Source: Opitutaceae bacterium
GTDB lineage: Bacteria; Verrucomicrobiota; Verrucomicrobiia; Opitutales; Opitutaceae
Assembly (NCBI GenBank): GCA_030648295.1
Contig: JAUSID010000107.1
Span: 1-53,566 of the forward strand
Direction: 5' to 3'
Length of the DNA: 53,566 nucleotides
The position numbers were made by a program, and so were the translations under genes. Under the pieces are notes generated by a model that did no database searches, was not told where the DNA came from, and worked only from the letters and a program-made list of their open reading frames with translations. Shown here piece by piece: positions 1 through 7,585 of this stretch (the stretch's first letter is position 1; each line of letters starts with the position of its first letter).

Positions 1-131
1 TGCTTGAACGGCTTCGTTGCCTCCACCATCCCTCCAGGCGGTTCCGGGCGGAGCGACCTTTCCCGGGTGGGTTTGCTCTGACTTCCCCACTGAAGTCCCA
101 TGGCTTTTCACGGCGCACTGAAATATCCGGG

Positions 132-1499
132 CTAGAAGGCGCTGCGTTTGGCTTGTTTTGGTGCGGCCGGCGTCACCGGGAGACCAATACGTGGATCGAG
201 CAGCTTTTCCGGCCATGGAAACGACTGGGCAAGCTTGAGCAGCCTCTCGACCACGGCGGGATTCTCCCGGGCCACGTTTTTGGTTTCACCGATGTCGCGC
301 ACGAGTTCGTAGAGTTCGACGTCGTTGCCGCCCCGGTCTTTCACGTAGCCGTAAAACACTTTCCGGTTCGGCAGGATCAGCTTCCACGCCCCCTGGCGCA
401 CGGCGTGCAGTTCGTTCTGGACGAAATAGTGAAAGTGGTCACGCGCACCACGCGGGTTTCGGCCGAGGAGCAGGTCGGTCTGATCCAGGCCGTCGATGAT
501 GCGGTCGCGCGGCGGCTTGAAGCCGGTGAGCGTTCCGAACGTGGGCAGAAAATCCAGGGTCGTGAAAATGGCATCACTCACCCGGCCGGCGGGCACCTGG
601 CCCGGCCAGCGCACGATGCACGGCACGCGCGATCCCCCCTCGTAGCTTGAGCCTTTCGCCTCCCGCAGCGGGCCCGACGAACCCCACGCAATCTCGCCAT
701 TGTGCCGGGGGCCGAGGCGTTCCTGATTATTGCTCCATGGCCCGTTGTCGCTGGTGAAGACGACGATCGTATTGTCACGCAAACCCAGGCGATCGAGTGC
801 ATCAAGCAGGCGGCCGGTGTGGAAATCCAGCTCCTCGATGGTGTCACCATACAGTCCTCCCTTGGACTTGCCCCGGAATTCCGGCGAAGCGTCGATGACC
901 GAGTGCGGCATCGTGTGCGCCAGATAGAGAAAGAAAGGCTTCTCCTTGTTCGCCTGCAGAAACGCGATGGCTTTGTCGGTGTAGATCCGCGTAAGGCCGG
1001 CCAGGTCGCGAGTCTCACCCACGGCGGTGTTATTTTCATGCAGGGCGACGCGGCCGCTGTCGTTGGCGCCCAGCGTGCCGTAATAGAAGTCGAATCCCTT
1101 GGCGTTGGGCATGCGCTCCTCGATGGCAGCGCGATTGGAAATGTCCCACTTGCCGACACCCGCGGTGGCATAACCCTGCTGTTTCAGCAATTCGGCGAGC
1201 GTCACTTCGCTGGCCGGCATGGACCACCCACCGCTCCGAACCGGCTGCCGGCCCGTCAAAAGCGCCGACCGCGAGGGCCCGCACACGATCTGCGCGTAGA
1301 AATTGGTGAAACGCGTCCCCTCGGCGGCGAGCCGGTCGATGCGCGGCGTGCGGATGGTCTGGGAACCGAAGCACCCCAGGTCGCCGTAGCCTTGGTCGTC
1401 GGTGAAAACGATGACGATATTCGGTCGCGCCGCGCGAGCGCTGACCGGAAGCGCAACGGCTGAAGCGAGAACGATGACGAGCGTCCGGGCTTTCATCAA
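132..1499 (-). CDS. Sulfatase (formylglycine-dependent type), exported
   Basis: Predicted sulfate-ester hydrolase acting outside the cytoplasm, probably on sulfated polysaccharide. Residues 1-23 form a signal peptide ending near ARA. The metal-binding DDQ lies at residues 34-36. The sequence CGPSR at 73-77 matches the C-x-P-S-R signature whose Cys is converted to formylglycine. SDNG, about residue 250, supplies further metal ligands. One departure: the usual GKWHLG reads GKWDI near residue 117, so the His normally beside the catalytic Lys is Asp. At 455 aa the length is normal. The start at 1499 keeps the whole signal peptide; the Met one codon later is equally possible. No sulfatase-maturating enzyme is seen in this window. 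Confidence 0.9.
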   Translation of the reverse strand: MMKARTLVIVLASAVALPVSARAARPNIVIVFTDDQGYGDLGCFGSQTIRTPRIDRLAAEGTRFTNFYAQIVCGPSRSALLTGRQPVRSGGWSMPASEVTLAELLKQQGYATAGVGKWDISNRAAIEERMPNAKGFDFYYGTLGANDSGRVALHENNTAVGETRDLAGLTRIYTDKAIAFLQANKEKPFFLYLAHTMPHSVIDASPEFRGKSKGGLYGDTIEELDFHTGRLLDALDRLGLRDNTIVVFTSDNGPWSNNQERLGPRHNGEIAWGSSGPLREAKGSSYEGGSRVPCIVRWPGQVPAGRVSDAIFTTLDFLPTFGTLTGFKPPRDRIIDGLDQTDLLLGRNPRGARDHFHYFVQNELHAVRQGAWKLILPNRKVFYGYVKDRGGNDVELYELVRDIGETKNVARENPAVVERLLKLAQSFPWPEKLLDPRIGLPVTPAAPKQAKRSAF

Positions 1500-1608
1500 A
1501 AATCACGGGACTGATATCTCGCGCGGCGGGGCGGGCCAAGCCCGTTTCCGCGAAAGTTCACTCCTGGGGCGCATCTTACTTTCTTGCCGAATCACCACCT
1601 GGCATCGT

Positions 1609-1695
1609 GGCCAAGCCTCGGCGGCTGCCCCTCGACAAGCTCGAGGCCTCCCGGTCGATGAAACATTTGGCCGTGAGCCTGCCGAACGGGAAAGC
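1609..1695. repeat. Dispersed repeat C, copy 1
   Basis: Shares the core CGACAAGCTCGAGGCC, a following TCGATGAA block and TGGCCGTGAGCCTG with copies at 39595-39706 and 49256-49350. Lies between the convergently placed end of the HAD phosphatase gene and the 5' side of the sulfatase. Resembles the widespread bacterial CTTCGACAAGCTC repeats. Confidence 0.6.
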
Positions 1696-1719
1696 CGCCG
1701 CTCCGGCGGAAGGGCGGCT

Positions 1720-2517
1720 TCAAATCCGGCCCGCGGCGCGTGCCGGCGAGGGCGGCGCGGCCCGAGAATCTCCGTCATCCAGCACGCCAAAGTGCCGCAA
1801 ACCCTCGAGCACACCATCGGCCATCGTGGTCCGCGCGACAAAGACCGCGGCATCGGGGAGCCCGGCCATCAGTTCGGGCAGCGCATTCTGCACCACGATG
1901 CCCTTCACTCCGTGCAGCTGAAACATCCCGCTGTCATTGCCGGTGTCGCCGGCGACGAGGACATTCGCAAACCGGATGTGCAGCCGCTGGCACAGCCACG
2001 CCAGCGCCGGCCCCTTTCCCGCCCGCGCCGGCACGACGTCCAGAAAGTACCGGCACGAATAAATCACCTGCGCATGAAGCCCGGCGGCGGCGAGCTGCGA
2101 TTGCAGCTGCGTGACTTCCTCGCGCCGGGCGCGGACCCAGAACCAGCTCGATTTGTAGGCGTGCGAATAAACCGGCGGCTGCCGCTTCACCCCGGAAAAC
2201 GCGCCCACGATTTCATCGACCCGCGCCCGATCCCAGCCGACGTTGAACTGCCGGCGAAATTCCTCCGCGCAATTGTAGAGCGAGTCGTGCAGCTCCGTGC
2301 CGATGCTGCCGATGATGTAGTCCGGCTCCGGCAGCGTTCGCTCCGCCACCAGTGCGCGCGTATCCGCCACCGTGCGACCGGTGTTGTACACGAGCAGCGG
2401 CCGGCGGCGGGGTTCCAGCGCCGCCCAGGCGAGGCTGAAACGTTCCGCGGCCGCCGGGTCGCCGAGCAGCGTCCCATCGAGATCGGTCGAGAACAATCGA
2501 ATGTTATCAAAACGCAT
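1720..2517 (-). CDS. HAD-superfamily phosphatase, sucrose-phosphate phosphatase-like
   Basis: Likely removes phosphate from sucrose 6-phosphate made by the upstream synthase. The 265-aa protein has HAD motif I DLDGTLLGD at residues 12-20 (nucleophile Asp12, acid Asp14), NTGR about residue 50 as motif II, a C2-type cap in the middle, and GDTGNDSGM near residue 195 as motif IV. That layout and size fit the SPP/Cof class. I chose the ATG at 2517 because the family consensus begins there; an in-frame ATG at 2640 would add 41 low-complexity residues and overlap the upstream gene. Reading starts 82 bp after the synthase stops, so the two are probably one transcript. Substrate is inferred from context. 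Confidence 0.85.
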   Translation of the reverse strand: MRFDNIRLFSTDLDGTLLGDPAAAERFSLAWAALEPRRRPLLVYNTGRTVADTRALVAERTLPEPDYIIGSIGTELHDSLYNCAEEFRRQFNVGWDRARVDEIVGAFSGVKRQPPVYSHAYKSSWFWVRARREEVTQLQSQLAAAGLHAQVIYSCRYFLDVVPARAGKGPALAWLCQRLHIRFANVLVAGDTGNDSGMFQLHGVKGIVVQNALPELMAGLPDAAVFVARTTMADGVLEGLRHFGVLDDGDSRAAPPSPARAAGRI

Positions 2518-2599
2518 TGCAGAATCAGCCCGCCGACCCGGCCCGTTCGCGCGCCGCGCGGCGCCGGCCCGTGATGTCGTGACCCGTGAATGGCACAGG

Positions 2600-4030
2600 T
2601 CAGTCACCGTCATTCCACGGTTCGTCCCATTCGGTGTCATCGAGGGTCACCGCGGCGGTCATCCGCTGTTCCACCGCGGCGACAAGTTGATGGGCGATGC
2701 CCGTCCAGGTGAAAAGACTCCGCGCCTTGTGCGCGCCCATTTTGGCGAGCCGCGTCTGAAGTCGCGGATGCCGGAAGACTTTTGCCATCATGATGCCCAG
2801 GTCCTCGCGATCGAATGGGTCGGCGAACAGCGCGTGCCGTCCGAACGACAGCGCGCGAAACAGCCCGCCGTGCACGGTCACGACCGTCGGCGTCCCCGAC
2901 GCCATCGCTTCGATCGCGGTCATGCCGAACGGCTCATACCGGCTGCAGAGGACGAATTGATCCGCCGCGCGATAATAATCCGCCAGATCCGCGTCCGCCA
3001 CGAAGGAGCCGAATTGAATCCGGCTGCCGTAACCCGTCTGTTCCGCCCGTTGCTGGAGCTCCGCGAGCAGCTTTTGCTCGTGCGGGTTCATGTCCTTGCC
3101 GCCGACCGCGAGATGCAGGATCGCCTGCGGTTCGCGGCTCGCGACGATGCTGAACGCATCGATCAGGAGATCGTAGCCCTTGTTGCGCGCCAGCCGGCCG
3201 AGCGCGAGGATCACCTTGCCCTTGAAACCAAGCCGATCGCGAATCGCCATCCGCGAGGCCTCGCTCACGGGGAAAAAACGATGGTCGTCGTACCCGGGCG
3301 GCACCATCCGCACCTTGGCGGCGTCGATCTCGTAGTCGCGCACGATCAGATCGAGTTGTGGCGGCGTCGTTGCGACCACGATTTCGCAGTCGGCGTACAG
3401 TTTCCGTTCCTCCTCGATCCGGCGGGAAAAATTATACCGCCGCTCAAACTCCGCCGTACTGTCCGGGAAATCCGCCTCCATCTGCCGCTTTTTCCACAGC
3501 CCGAGCGAATGCGGCGTGTGGACGTGCGGCACGTTGAGCACGTTGCACAGGTGCTGGGCCGCGAGGCCGGCATCCCAATAATGGCTGTTGATGAAGGTAT
3601 ACCCCAGGCTGTGCTGCTGGATGAAACGCAACGCGTGCTCGTTCCACTCGGCCAGGTAATCGCAAAGGTACTCCTTGGGCAGAAACTCGCGGCCGCCGCA
3701 CGGCATCCGGATGATGCGGACGCGCTCGCTCACGGCCTCGATCTCCGGCTGCTCCTCGAACCGGCGTGTCCAGATGTCGACCTGATATCCGAGCTGCGCC
3801 AGTTTCTTGGCGAGCTCGAGCACGTAAACGACCTGCCCCCCAGTGTCCGCCGCGCCGAGGGGTGGAACCGCCGCGACGTAACCATGGGTGGAAACCATCG
3901 CGATCCGCGGCAAGACGCTGTCACCGGCAAGGATGTGACGGGCAAAGGGTGGGAGTGGACGCCCCCGCGGCCGCCGGGCGGCTGACGTGGCGCGAGTCGA
4001 GATGAGAAAACTGGGGGACGGCTGGACCAT
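2600..4030 (-). CDS. GT4 glycosyltransferase, sucrose-phosphate synthase-like
   Basis: Predicted to transfer glucose from a nucleotide sugar to fructose 6-phosphate. The donor half-site begins MVSTHGYVAAVPPLG and GADTGGQVVYVLELA (residues 45-75), the N-terminal GT-B signature of sucrose-phosphate and sucrose synthases. The C-terminal half has LALGRLARNKGYDLLI and the nucleotide-sugar motif EPFGMTAIEAMASGTP, about residues 365-385. The 476-aa length matches the short bacterial form without the fused phosphatase domain, which is instead encoded by the next gene. The start is uncertain: ATG at 4030 has only a weak GGAA upstream, and TTG at 3913 or ATG at 3898 would remove a basic, unconserved N-terminus. 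Sucrose may serve as a compatible solute. Confidence 0.85.
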   Translation of the reverse strand: MVQPSPSFLISTRATSAARRPRGRPLPPFARHILAGDSVLPRIAMVSTHGYVAAVPPLGAADTGGQVVYVLELAKKLAQLGYQVDIWTRRFEEQPEIEAVSERVRIIRMPCGGREFLPKEYLCDYLAEWNEHALRFIQQHSLGYTFINSHYWDAGLAAQHLCNVLNVPHVHTPHSLGLWKKRQMEADFPDSTAEFERRYNFSRRIEEERKLYADCEIVVATTPPQLDLIVRDYEIDAAKVRMVPPGYDDHRFFPVSEASRMAIRDRLGFKGKVILALGRLARNKGYDLLIDAFSIVASREPQAILHLAVGGKDMNPHEQKLLAELQQRAEQTGYGSRIQFGSFVADADLADYYRAADQFVLCSRYEPFGMTAIEAMASGTPTVVTVHGGLFRALSFGRHALFADPFDREDLGIMMAKVFRHPRLQTRLAKMGAHKARSLFTWTGIAHQLVAAVEQRMTAAVTLDDTEWDEPWNDGD

Positions 4031-4168
4031 GCGGTCATTCCATTCCGCAAGCGAATTTCAGCCAGCTGGACCGACTGACATTTCCGTCAGTGCCCGCCCG
4101 GAAATCTTCCCATCCGCACGCCGTTGTTGTTTCCGGGCATCCGCTCAGGCGTGCGTTTTCCCGGGAGC

Positions 4169-4185
4169 GCGGGCGTCTCGCCCGC
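4169..4185. repeat. TCY-loop hairpin (family H)
   Basis: GCGGGCG-TCT-CGCCCGC, a perfect 7-bp stem with a three-base loop, preceded by CCCGGGAGC. It is the type member of a hairpin family scattered over the window. It sits in the 233-bp gap (4031-4263) between the glycosyltransferase start and a truncated gene; nothing else was recognised in that gap. Confidence 0.8.
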
Positions 4186-4263
4186 AACTTGGGCAGCGGG
4201 CCCAAAGGTCCGCGCGCGAGCGAGACGCGCTGCCGGTTGAAACGGTGATCCGAACGCGCCGGC

Positions 4264-4469
4264 TCAGGCGGCCGCGTTCCAAATCTGGCGCAATCGATCG
4301 CGGCTGTAGGCGAGAAAATGCCGGTCGCGCGCAAACACCTCGAGCGTCATGAACGACACCAGTTCGCGCAGCGAATCCACGTTGCGCTGCACAATCGTCC
4401 GCTCGTCGACGAACGGCGCGTGGCCGTCGGGATGGACGTTCATCCAGCGGGACCCGATGGCGGCAAAAA
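4264..4469 (-). pseudogene. Unidentified 3' gene remnant behind the truncated nucleotidyltransferase
   Basis: After the stop of the nucleotidyltransferase another frame stays open for about 68 codons. It reads IFAAIGSRWMNVHPDG, then FVDERTIVQRNVDSLREL, FMTLEVFARDRHFLAYSRD, ending WNAAA. The composition is protein-like (amphipathic, low in Arg/Pro runs), unlike nearby shadow frames. It has no convincing start and no family I can name. I read it as the tail of a second gene fused by deletion to the nucleotidyltransferase. An independent small gene starting at the internal ATG (MNVHPDG) is the alternative. Confidence 0.3.
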
Positions 4470-4985
4470 TCAGTCGCAGCGTTCGCGCTGCATAACGTAG
4501 AGTTTCACGCGCACGAGTTCCTCCGGAGGCACGGCGGCGTAGCAACGGCCGCGAAGGTGCAGCGGCCAGGCACGCGCAAACCACAAGTGATCGATCGGCA
4601 CGCGGTGATTCGGCAGGTCCCAGATGATGTCGATCAGCCCGTCGTTCTTCAGCGCGCGGAAAATCCACGACCGATCATATGCCAGCCGATCGAAATAATC
4701 CTCGAAGCCGGCCCGCCGAATGGCGTCGATTGCGCGTTCGTGGTCGCCGGGGTGCACGATGATGTCGATGTCCTTGGTGTTGCGCCAGTGCCCGGTGTAC
4801 GTCGCCAGCGCGATCGCGCCGTGCAGCAGGAAGGGCACGCCGGCCTGATCGAGTGCGGACACCGCGGTCTGAAAACTCGCCCAGAGGTCTTCGGGCACGA
4901 GTCCGCTCCATGGCGTCTCGGTGAGCGGCCCGGTCCTTCCGGCGACAAATGACGTTTTCAACGTATTCGCGGCGGCGGTCGTCAT
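4470..4985 (-). CDS. Nucleotidyltransferase-fold protein, C-terminally truncated
   Basis: A 171-aa protein of the nucleotidyltransferase (AbiEii/MNT-like) fold. The core reads FLLHGAIALATYTGH and then NTKDIDIIVHPGD, where the DxD pair of the metal site is the central Asp-Ile-Asp. A later acidic strand is LIDIIWDLP. The protein stops at VKLYVMQRERCD, a point where relatives usually continue CDWPD into a helical C-terminal domain; here TGA replaces the expected Trp codon, so that domain is missing. I chose the ATG at 4985; an in-frame ATG at 5063 is upstream. It may be inactive. Confidence 0.65.
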   Translation of the reverse strand: MTTAAANTLKTSFVAGRTGPLTETPWSGLVPEDLWASFQTAVSALDQAGVPFLLHGAIALATYTGHWRNTKDIDIIVHPGDHERAIDAIRRAGFEDYFDRLAYDRSWIFRALKNDGLIDIIWDLPNHRVPIDHLWFARAWPLHLRGRCYAAVPPEELVRVKLYVMQRERCD

Positions 4986-5069
4986 GATTTCCGCCTCGCG
5001 CAGACCAGCCGATTCCCAGCGCGTTCCCCGCCCCGCCGTCGGGCCGAATGCAAAGCGGCTCACTGACGC

Positions 5070-5115
5070 GAGGTCTTTCTCGTTCTCTTTCTCTTAATCG
5101 TTCTCTTTCTCCCGC
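5070..5115. repeat. CT-rich low-complexity tract (G1)
   Basis: Imperfect repeats of TTCTCTTTCTC over about 45 bp, ending in a CCGCCGCGCGG patch. A related tract that also contains the complementary GAGAAAGAGAAAG lies at 48865-49000. No coding potential. Confidence 0.5.
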
Positions 5116-5135
5116 CGCGCGGCTCAAGGAGAACC

Positions 5136-5259
5136 AAGGGCAAAACCGCTCTGCGGTTTTGCATCTAGCCCGCATGAACGCGGGGCGCTCGCCGGAACAT
5201 CGGGATATTGGCGGTCAGACACGGGTAAAGACCATTTCAAGTGCGAAGAATGCGGGCTA
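5136..5259. repeat. Linker palindrome plus inverted-repeat element B, copy 1
   Basis: Element B itself is 5166-5259 (94 bp), opening TAGCCCGCAT and closing ATGCGGGCTA, a perfect 10-bp terminal inverted repeat. It is preceded by a palindrome GCAAAACCGC-TC-TGCGGTTTTGC beginning at 5140. The last three bases of B, read on the minus strand, are TAG and form the stop codon of the response-regulator gene. Other B copies lie at 25027-25120, 31734-31820 and 36096-36190. Confidence 0.8.
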
Positions 5260-5805
5260 CCGGCTCACGACCTTCAACCCCGCCACCGGATCCGGCCGGC
5301 CGACGCCGAGCGGGATGGCGTAGCCCCGGCCGAACGGCGACTGGGTGCTGCTTTCGGGCGCGGCGAGCTTCGGCCCGTTCATGACGATCGAGGGATCGAG
5401 CATCGCCAGCACGTGGGCAATCGAGTCCGACGAAGGGTATTTGATCAGGTAGGCGTTGGCGCCAAGTTCCGTCGCCAGCTCGATGTCGGACGGCTCGTCC
5501 GAATCCGAAACCATGACCACCTTCACGCGGTTGAGCGCGTCCTCCGAACGTACCCACGAAAGCACGCTGAAGCCGGTCACGCCCGGCATCTTGATATCAA
5601 GAAAAAGGATGCTTGGAACGAGGTTCTCTCCGTCGATGGTGTTGCGGGCCTTGAGCACGCGGATGGCCTCGAAACCGTCCTCGACGCTGACGATTGGGTT
5701 GGTCACGCCGATCTTCGCCAGCTTCCTCCGCAGGAAGAACAAATCCTCGGTATTGTCATCGGCCAGCAGAATTGGCCGCACCGGGGCTTGAGCCGTCATC
5801 TCCAT
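5257..5805 (-). CDS. Single-domain response regulator (Rcp1-like)
   Basis: A stand-alone receiver domain with no output domain. The acidic pocket is LLADDNTED, the phospho-acceptor is the Asp of LFLDIKMPG, the switch Ser is in VVMVSDSD, and the conserved Lys is in YLIKYPSS. The FFLRRKLAKIG helix is typical of receivers paired with hybrid or phytochrome-type kinases. About 40 poorly conserved residues follow and run into element B1, whose end provides the stop TAG. I chose the ATG at 5805 with AAGGAA upstream; ATG at 5799 is also possible, and a longer frame opens at 5841. The cognate kinase is unknown; the hybrid kinase at 12.3-16.3 kb is not adjacent. Confidence 0.85.
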   Translation of the reverse strand: MEMTAQAPVRPILLADDNTEDLFFLRRKLAKIGVTNPIVSVEDGFEAIRVLKARNTIDGENLVPSILFLDIKMPGVTGFSVLSWVRSEDALNRVKVVMVSDSDEPSDIELATELGANAYLIKYPSSDSIAHVLAMLDPSIVMNGPKLAAPESSTQSPFGRGYAIPLGVGRPDPVAGLKVVSR

Positions 5806-5986
5806 GTCATTGATTCCTTGCGCGGTCAAAATTGCCAGCAAGCGAGAAGCGTTCGGGAAATCTCGGATTCCGATATAGGCGGAAACCGGAGCGGGCTCCG
5901 CATTGTCCCGAGTTGTCGCAAAAACGCAAGTGGCCGGGCGGTGTCGATGGGCGTGAGGCGCATCTCCGAGTGGTCGGTCGATGTGG

Positions 5987-6036
5987 CACGGGCGTCCCGC
6001 CCGTGGGTTTGCAGTGGCACCGGCATCTTGCCGGTG
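5987..6036. repeat. Two adjacent TCY-loop hairpins
   Basis: CACGGGCG-TCC-CGCCCGTG at 5987-6005 and CACCGGCA-TCT-TGCCGGTG at 6018-6036, both perfect 8-bp stems and both preceded by GTGG or AGTGG. The two stems differ at several positions with compensating changes, while the loop stays TCY. They lie upstream of the response regulator and 28 bp before the left end of the IS. Confidence 0.8.
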
Positions 6037-6063
6037 GACCAGGGAAAATCATGGGCGGGATGC

Positions 6064-7559
6064 CAGTATTGTTCGGCGCAATACGTGCTGTGTGCGGAGC
6101 GAAACGCATTTTTGTTTGGCCGGCCGGTGTAACTGCGCACGGTGATCATCGGCGCAAAATATTTTTCATTTCTTACTGTACTCATTGATTATTGTGTGTT
6201 TAGTCGTGGCATAGCCTCCACCAAACAGTCACCAGCTACTCCACGATTGACTGAGCGCGAGCTCAGCCGCTGGCGATTGGTGGAAGACTTTCAAGCGCGG
6301 CTCGCAGAGGCGACGGAACGACACCCGCTGCCGGCGACATGGTCTCACCCACAGCGGCTGCTCCGTTGCGAAGATTATGTCGGCTTGTACTTGTTCGGCC
6401 TGCTCAACCCCGTCGTGGACACGATGCGCGGACTATGTGCGGCGAGTCAGTTACGACGCGTCCAATCCGATATCTGCACGCGGAAGGTAAGCCTGGGCAG
6501 TTTTTCCGAAGCGCAGGCGGTGTTGGATCCGCAGGTTTTGGCGCATGTGTTTGCCGGGCTGGCCGGGGAAGTGGCGGGTCGCACCAAGTCAGCGGGAGAG
6601 CGGCGCTGGTTGGTCCAGGATGGCAGTTTGTTCGAGGCGTTGCCCCGGATGCACTGGGCGTTGTGGCGCCGCCAATCCGGTGTCACCCAAGCGCAGGTGC
6701 GGTTGCACCTCACGCTCGATTTAACGGAGGCGAGCCCGGCGCGAGCGGTGGTTACCCGGGGCAAAACCTGTGAACGGGCGGCGTGGCGTACGCAATGGCA
6801 GCGCGGCGACGCTTACATCGGCGACCGCTATTATGGCGAAGACTACCGGATGTTCCAGCAACTGGAGGAAAAGGGCGTGGCCTTCGTGGTGCGGCTGCGG
6901 GACGAAGCCGTCATCAAGGTCGAAAAGGAGCTGCGGATAAACAAGGCCGACCAGAAGGCCGGAGTCATCCGCGCGGCGTACGTGCGGCTTGGGAGTACGC
7001 CACGTTACCAGAGCATCCGGCTGCGGGTTGTGTGGGTGCAGACGCCAAAGGAAGTGCTGAGACTGGTGACCAATCTGACGCAAAAGGAGCTGTCGGCCGG
7101 CGAGGTCGCGCTGCTCTACAAGGAGCGGTGGAGCATCGAGCTGTTTTTCCGCTGGATTAAATGCGTGCTGGGTTGCCGGCACTGGCTGGCGGAATCCGAG
7201 CGCGGCGCGACCTTGCAACTGTACCTGGCGCTCATCGCCGCTCTGCTGCTGCAACTCTACACCGGCGAGCGGCCCACCCGGCGCATGCTCGAGTTGATTC
7301 AATTTTATCTGCTCGGGGTCGCGACGCTGGACGAGGTGTGCGCGGGCCAAGCTCGCGGACGGAGCAGAACGGCAGCGACGAAAAAATCCTGAACTTCCTG
7401 AGCGGGGTAACGCGGACGCGTGCCCCGAAAGGGCGGAGCTTTGGGCCGACGGAACCCTCGTCACGCCCTGGGCAAAAAAAACACGCGAGCGCGAGGAAGC
7501 GCGCATCGTGCAGTGATCACGGCAGCCACTGACAGCAGGCCTTGCGCCGAACACTATTG
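6064..7559 (+). mobile_element. IS4-family insertion sequence, intact, 1496 bp
   Basis: The left end (6064 inwards) and the right end (7559 inwards, reverse-complemented) agree at about 23 of 28 positions and share TGTTCGGCGCAA. One transposase gene fills most of it, followed by a 167-bp non-coding tail containing eight A residues. The flanks are GCGGGATGC (6055-6063) and GCGAGACGC (7560-7568), which match at 7 of 9 positions and look like a degraded or hybrid target duplication. Both equal the apex of the TCY-loop hairpins on one strand. A second copy, inverted, enters the window at 53430. The 5' part is more AT-rich than the surroundings. Confidence 0.85.
6142..7392 (+). CDS. IS4-family DDE transposase
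   Basis: Catalyses cut-and-paste movement of the surrounding IS. The 416-aa protein carries the first catalytic Asp in LVQDGSLFE, about residue 155, the second in YIGDRYYGEDY, about residue 230, and the IS4 signature Y-2-R-3-E-6-K in YKERWSIELFFRWIK, about residue 330. A helical C-terminus with LYLALIAALLLQLY follows, as usual in the family. The frame appears intact. The start is not certain: the first 30 residues, including FSFLTVLIDYCVFS, are atypical and a later start is possible. No resistance or passenger gene is present. Confidence 0.9.
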   Translation: MIIGAKYFSFLTVLIDYCVFSRGIASTKQSPATPRLTERELSRWRLVEDFQARLAEATERHPLPATWSHPQRLLRCEDYVGLYLFGLLNPVVDTMRGLCAASQLRRVQSDICTRKVSLGSFSEAQAVLDPQVLAHVFAGLAGEVAGRTKSAGERRWLVQDGSLFEALPRMHWALWRRQSGVTQAQVRLHLTLDLTEASPARAVVTRGKTCERAAWRTQWQRGDAYIGDRYYGEDYRMFQQLEEKGVAFVVRLRDEAVIKVEKELRINKADQKAGVIRAAYVRLGSTPRYQSIRLRVVWVQTPKEVLRLVTNLTQKELSAGEVALLYKERWSIELFFRWIKCVLGCRHWLAESERGATLQLYLALIAALLLQLYTGERPTRRMLELIQFYLLGVATLDEVCAGQARGRSRTAATKKS

Positions 7560-7585
7560 GCGAGACGCCCGCTCTCCCAGGAAGA

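Noticed and set aside
1-131. Left edge of the window checked for a partial gene
   Set aside because: All frames are short or lack recognisable protein sequence.
5048-5323. Open frame through element B1 and its flanks
   Set aside because: It translates repeat DNA; the same frame in other B copies is not conserved as protein.
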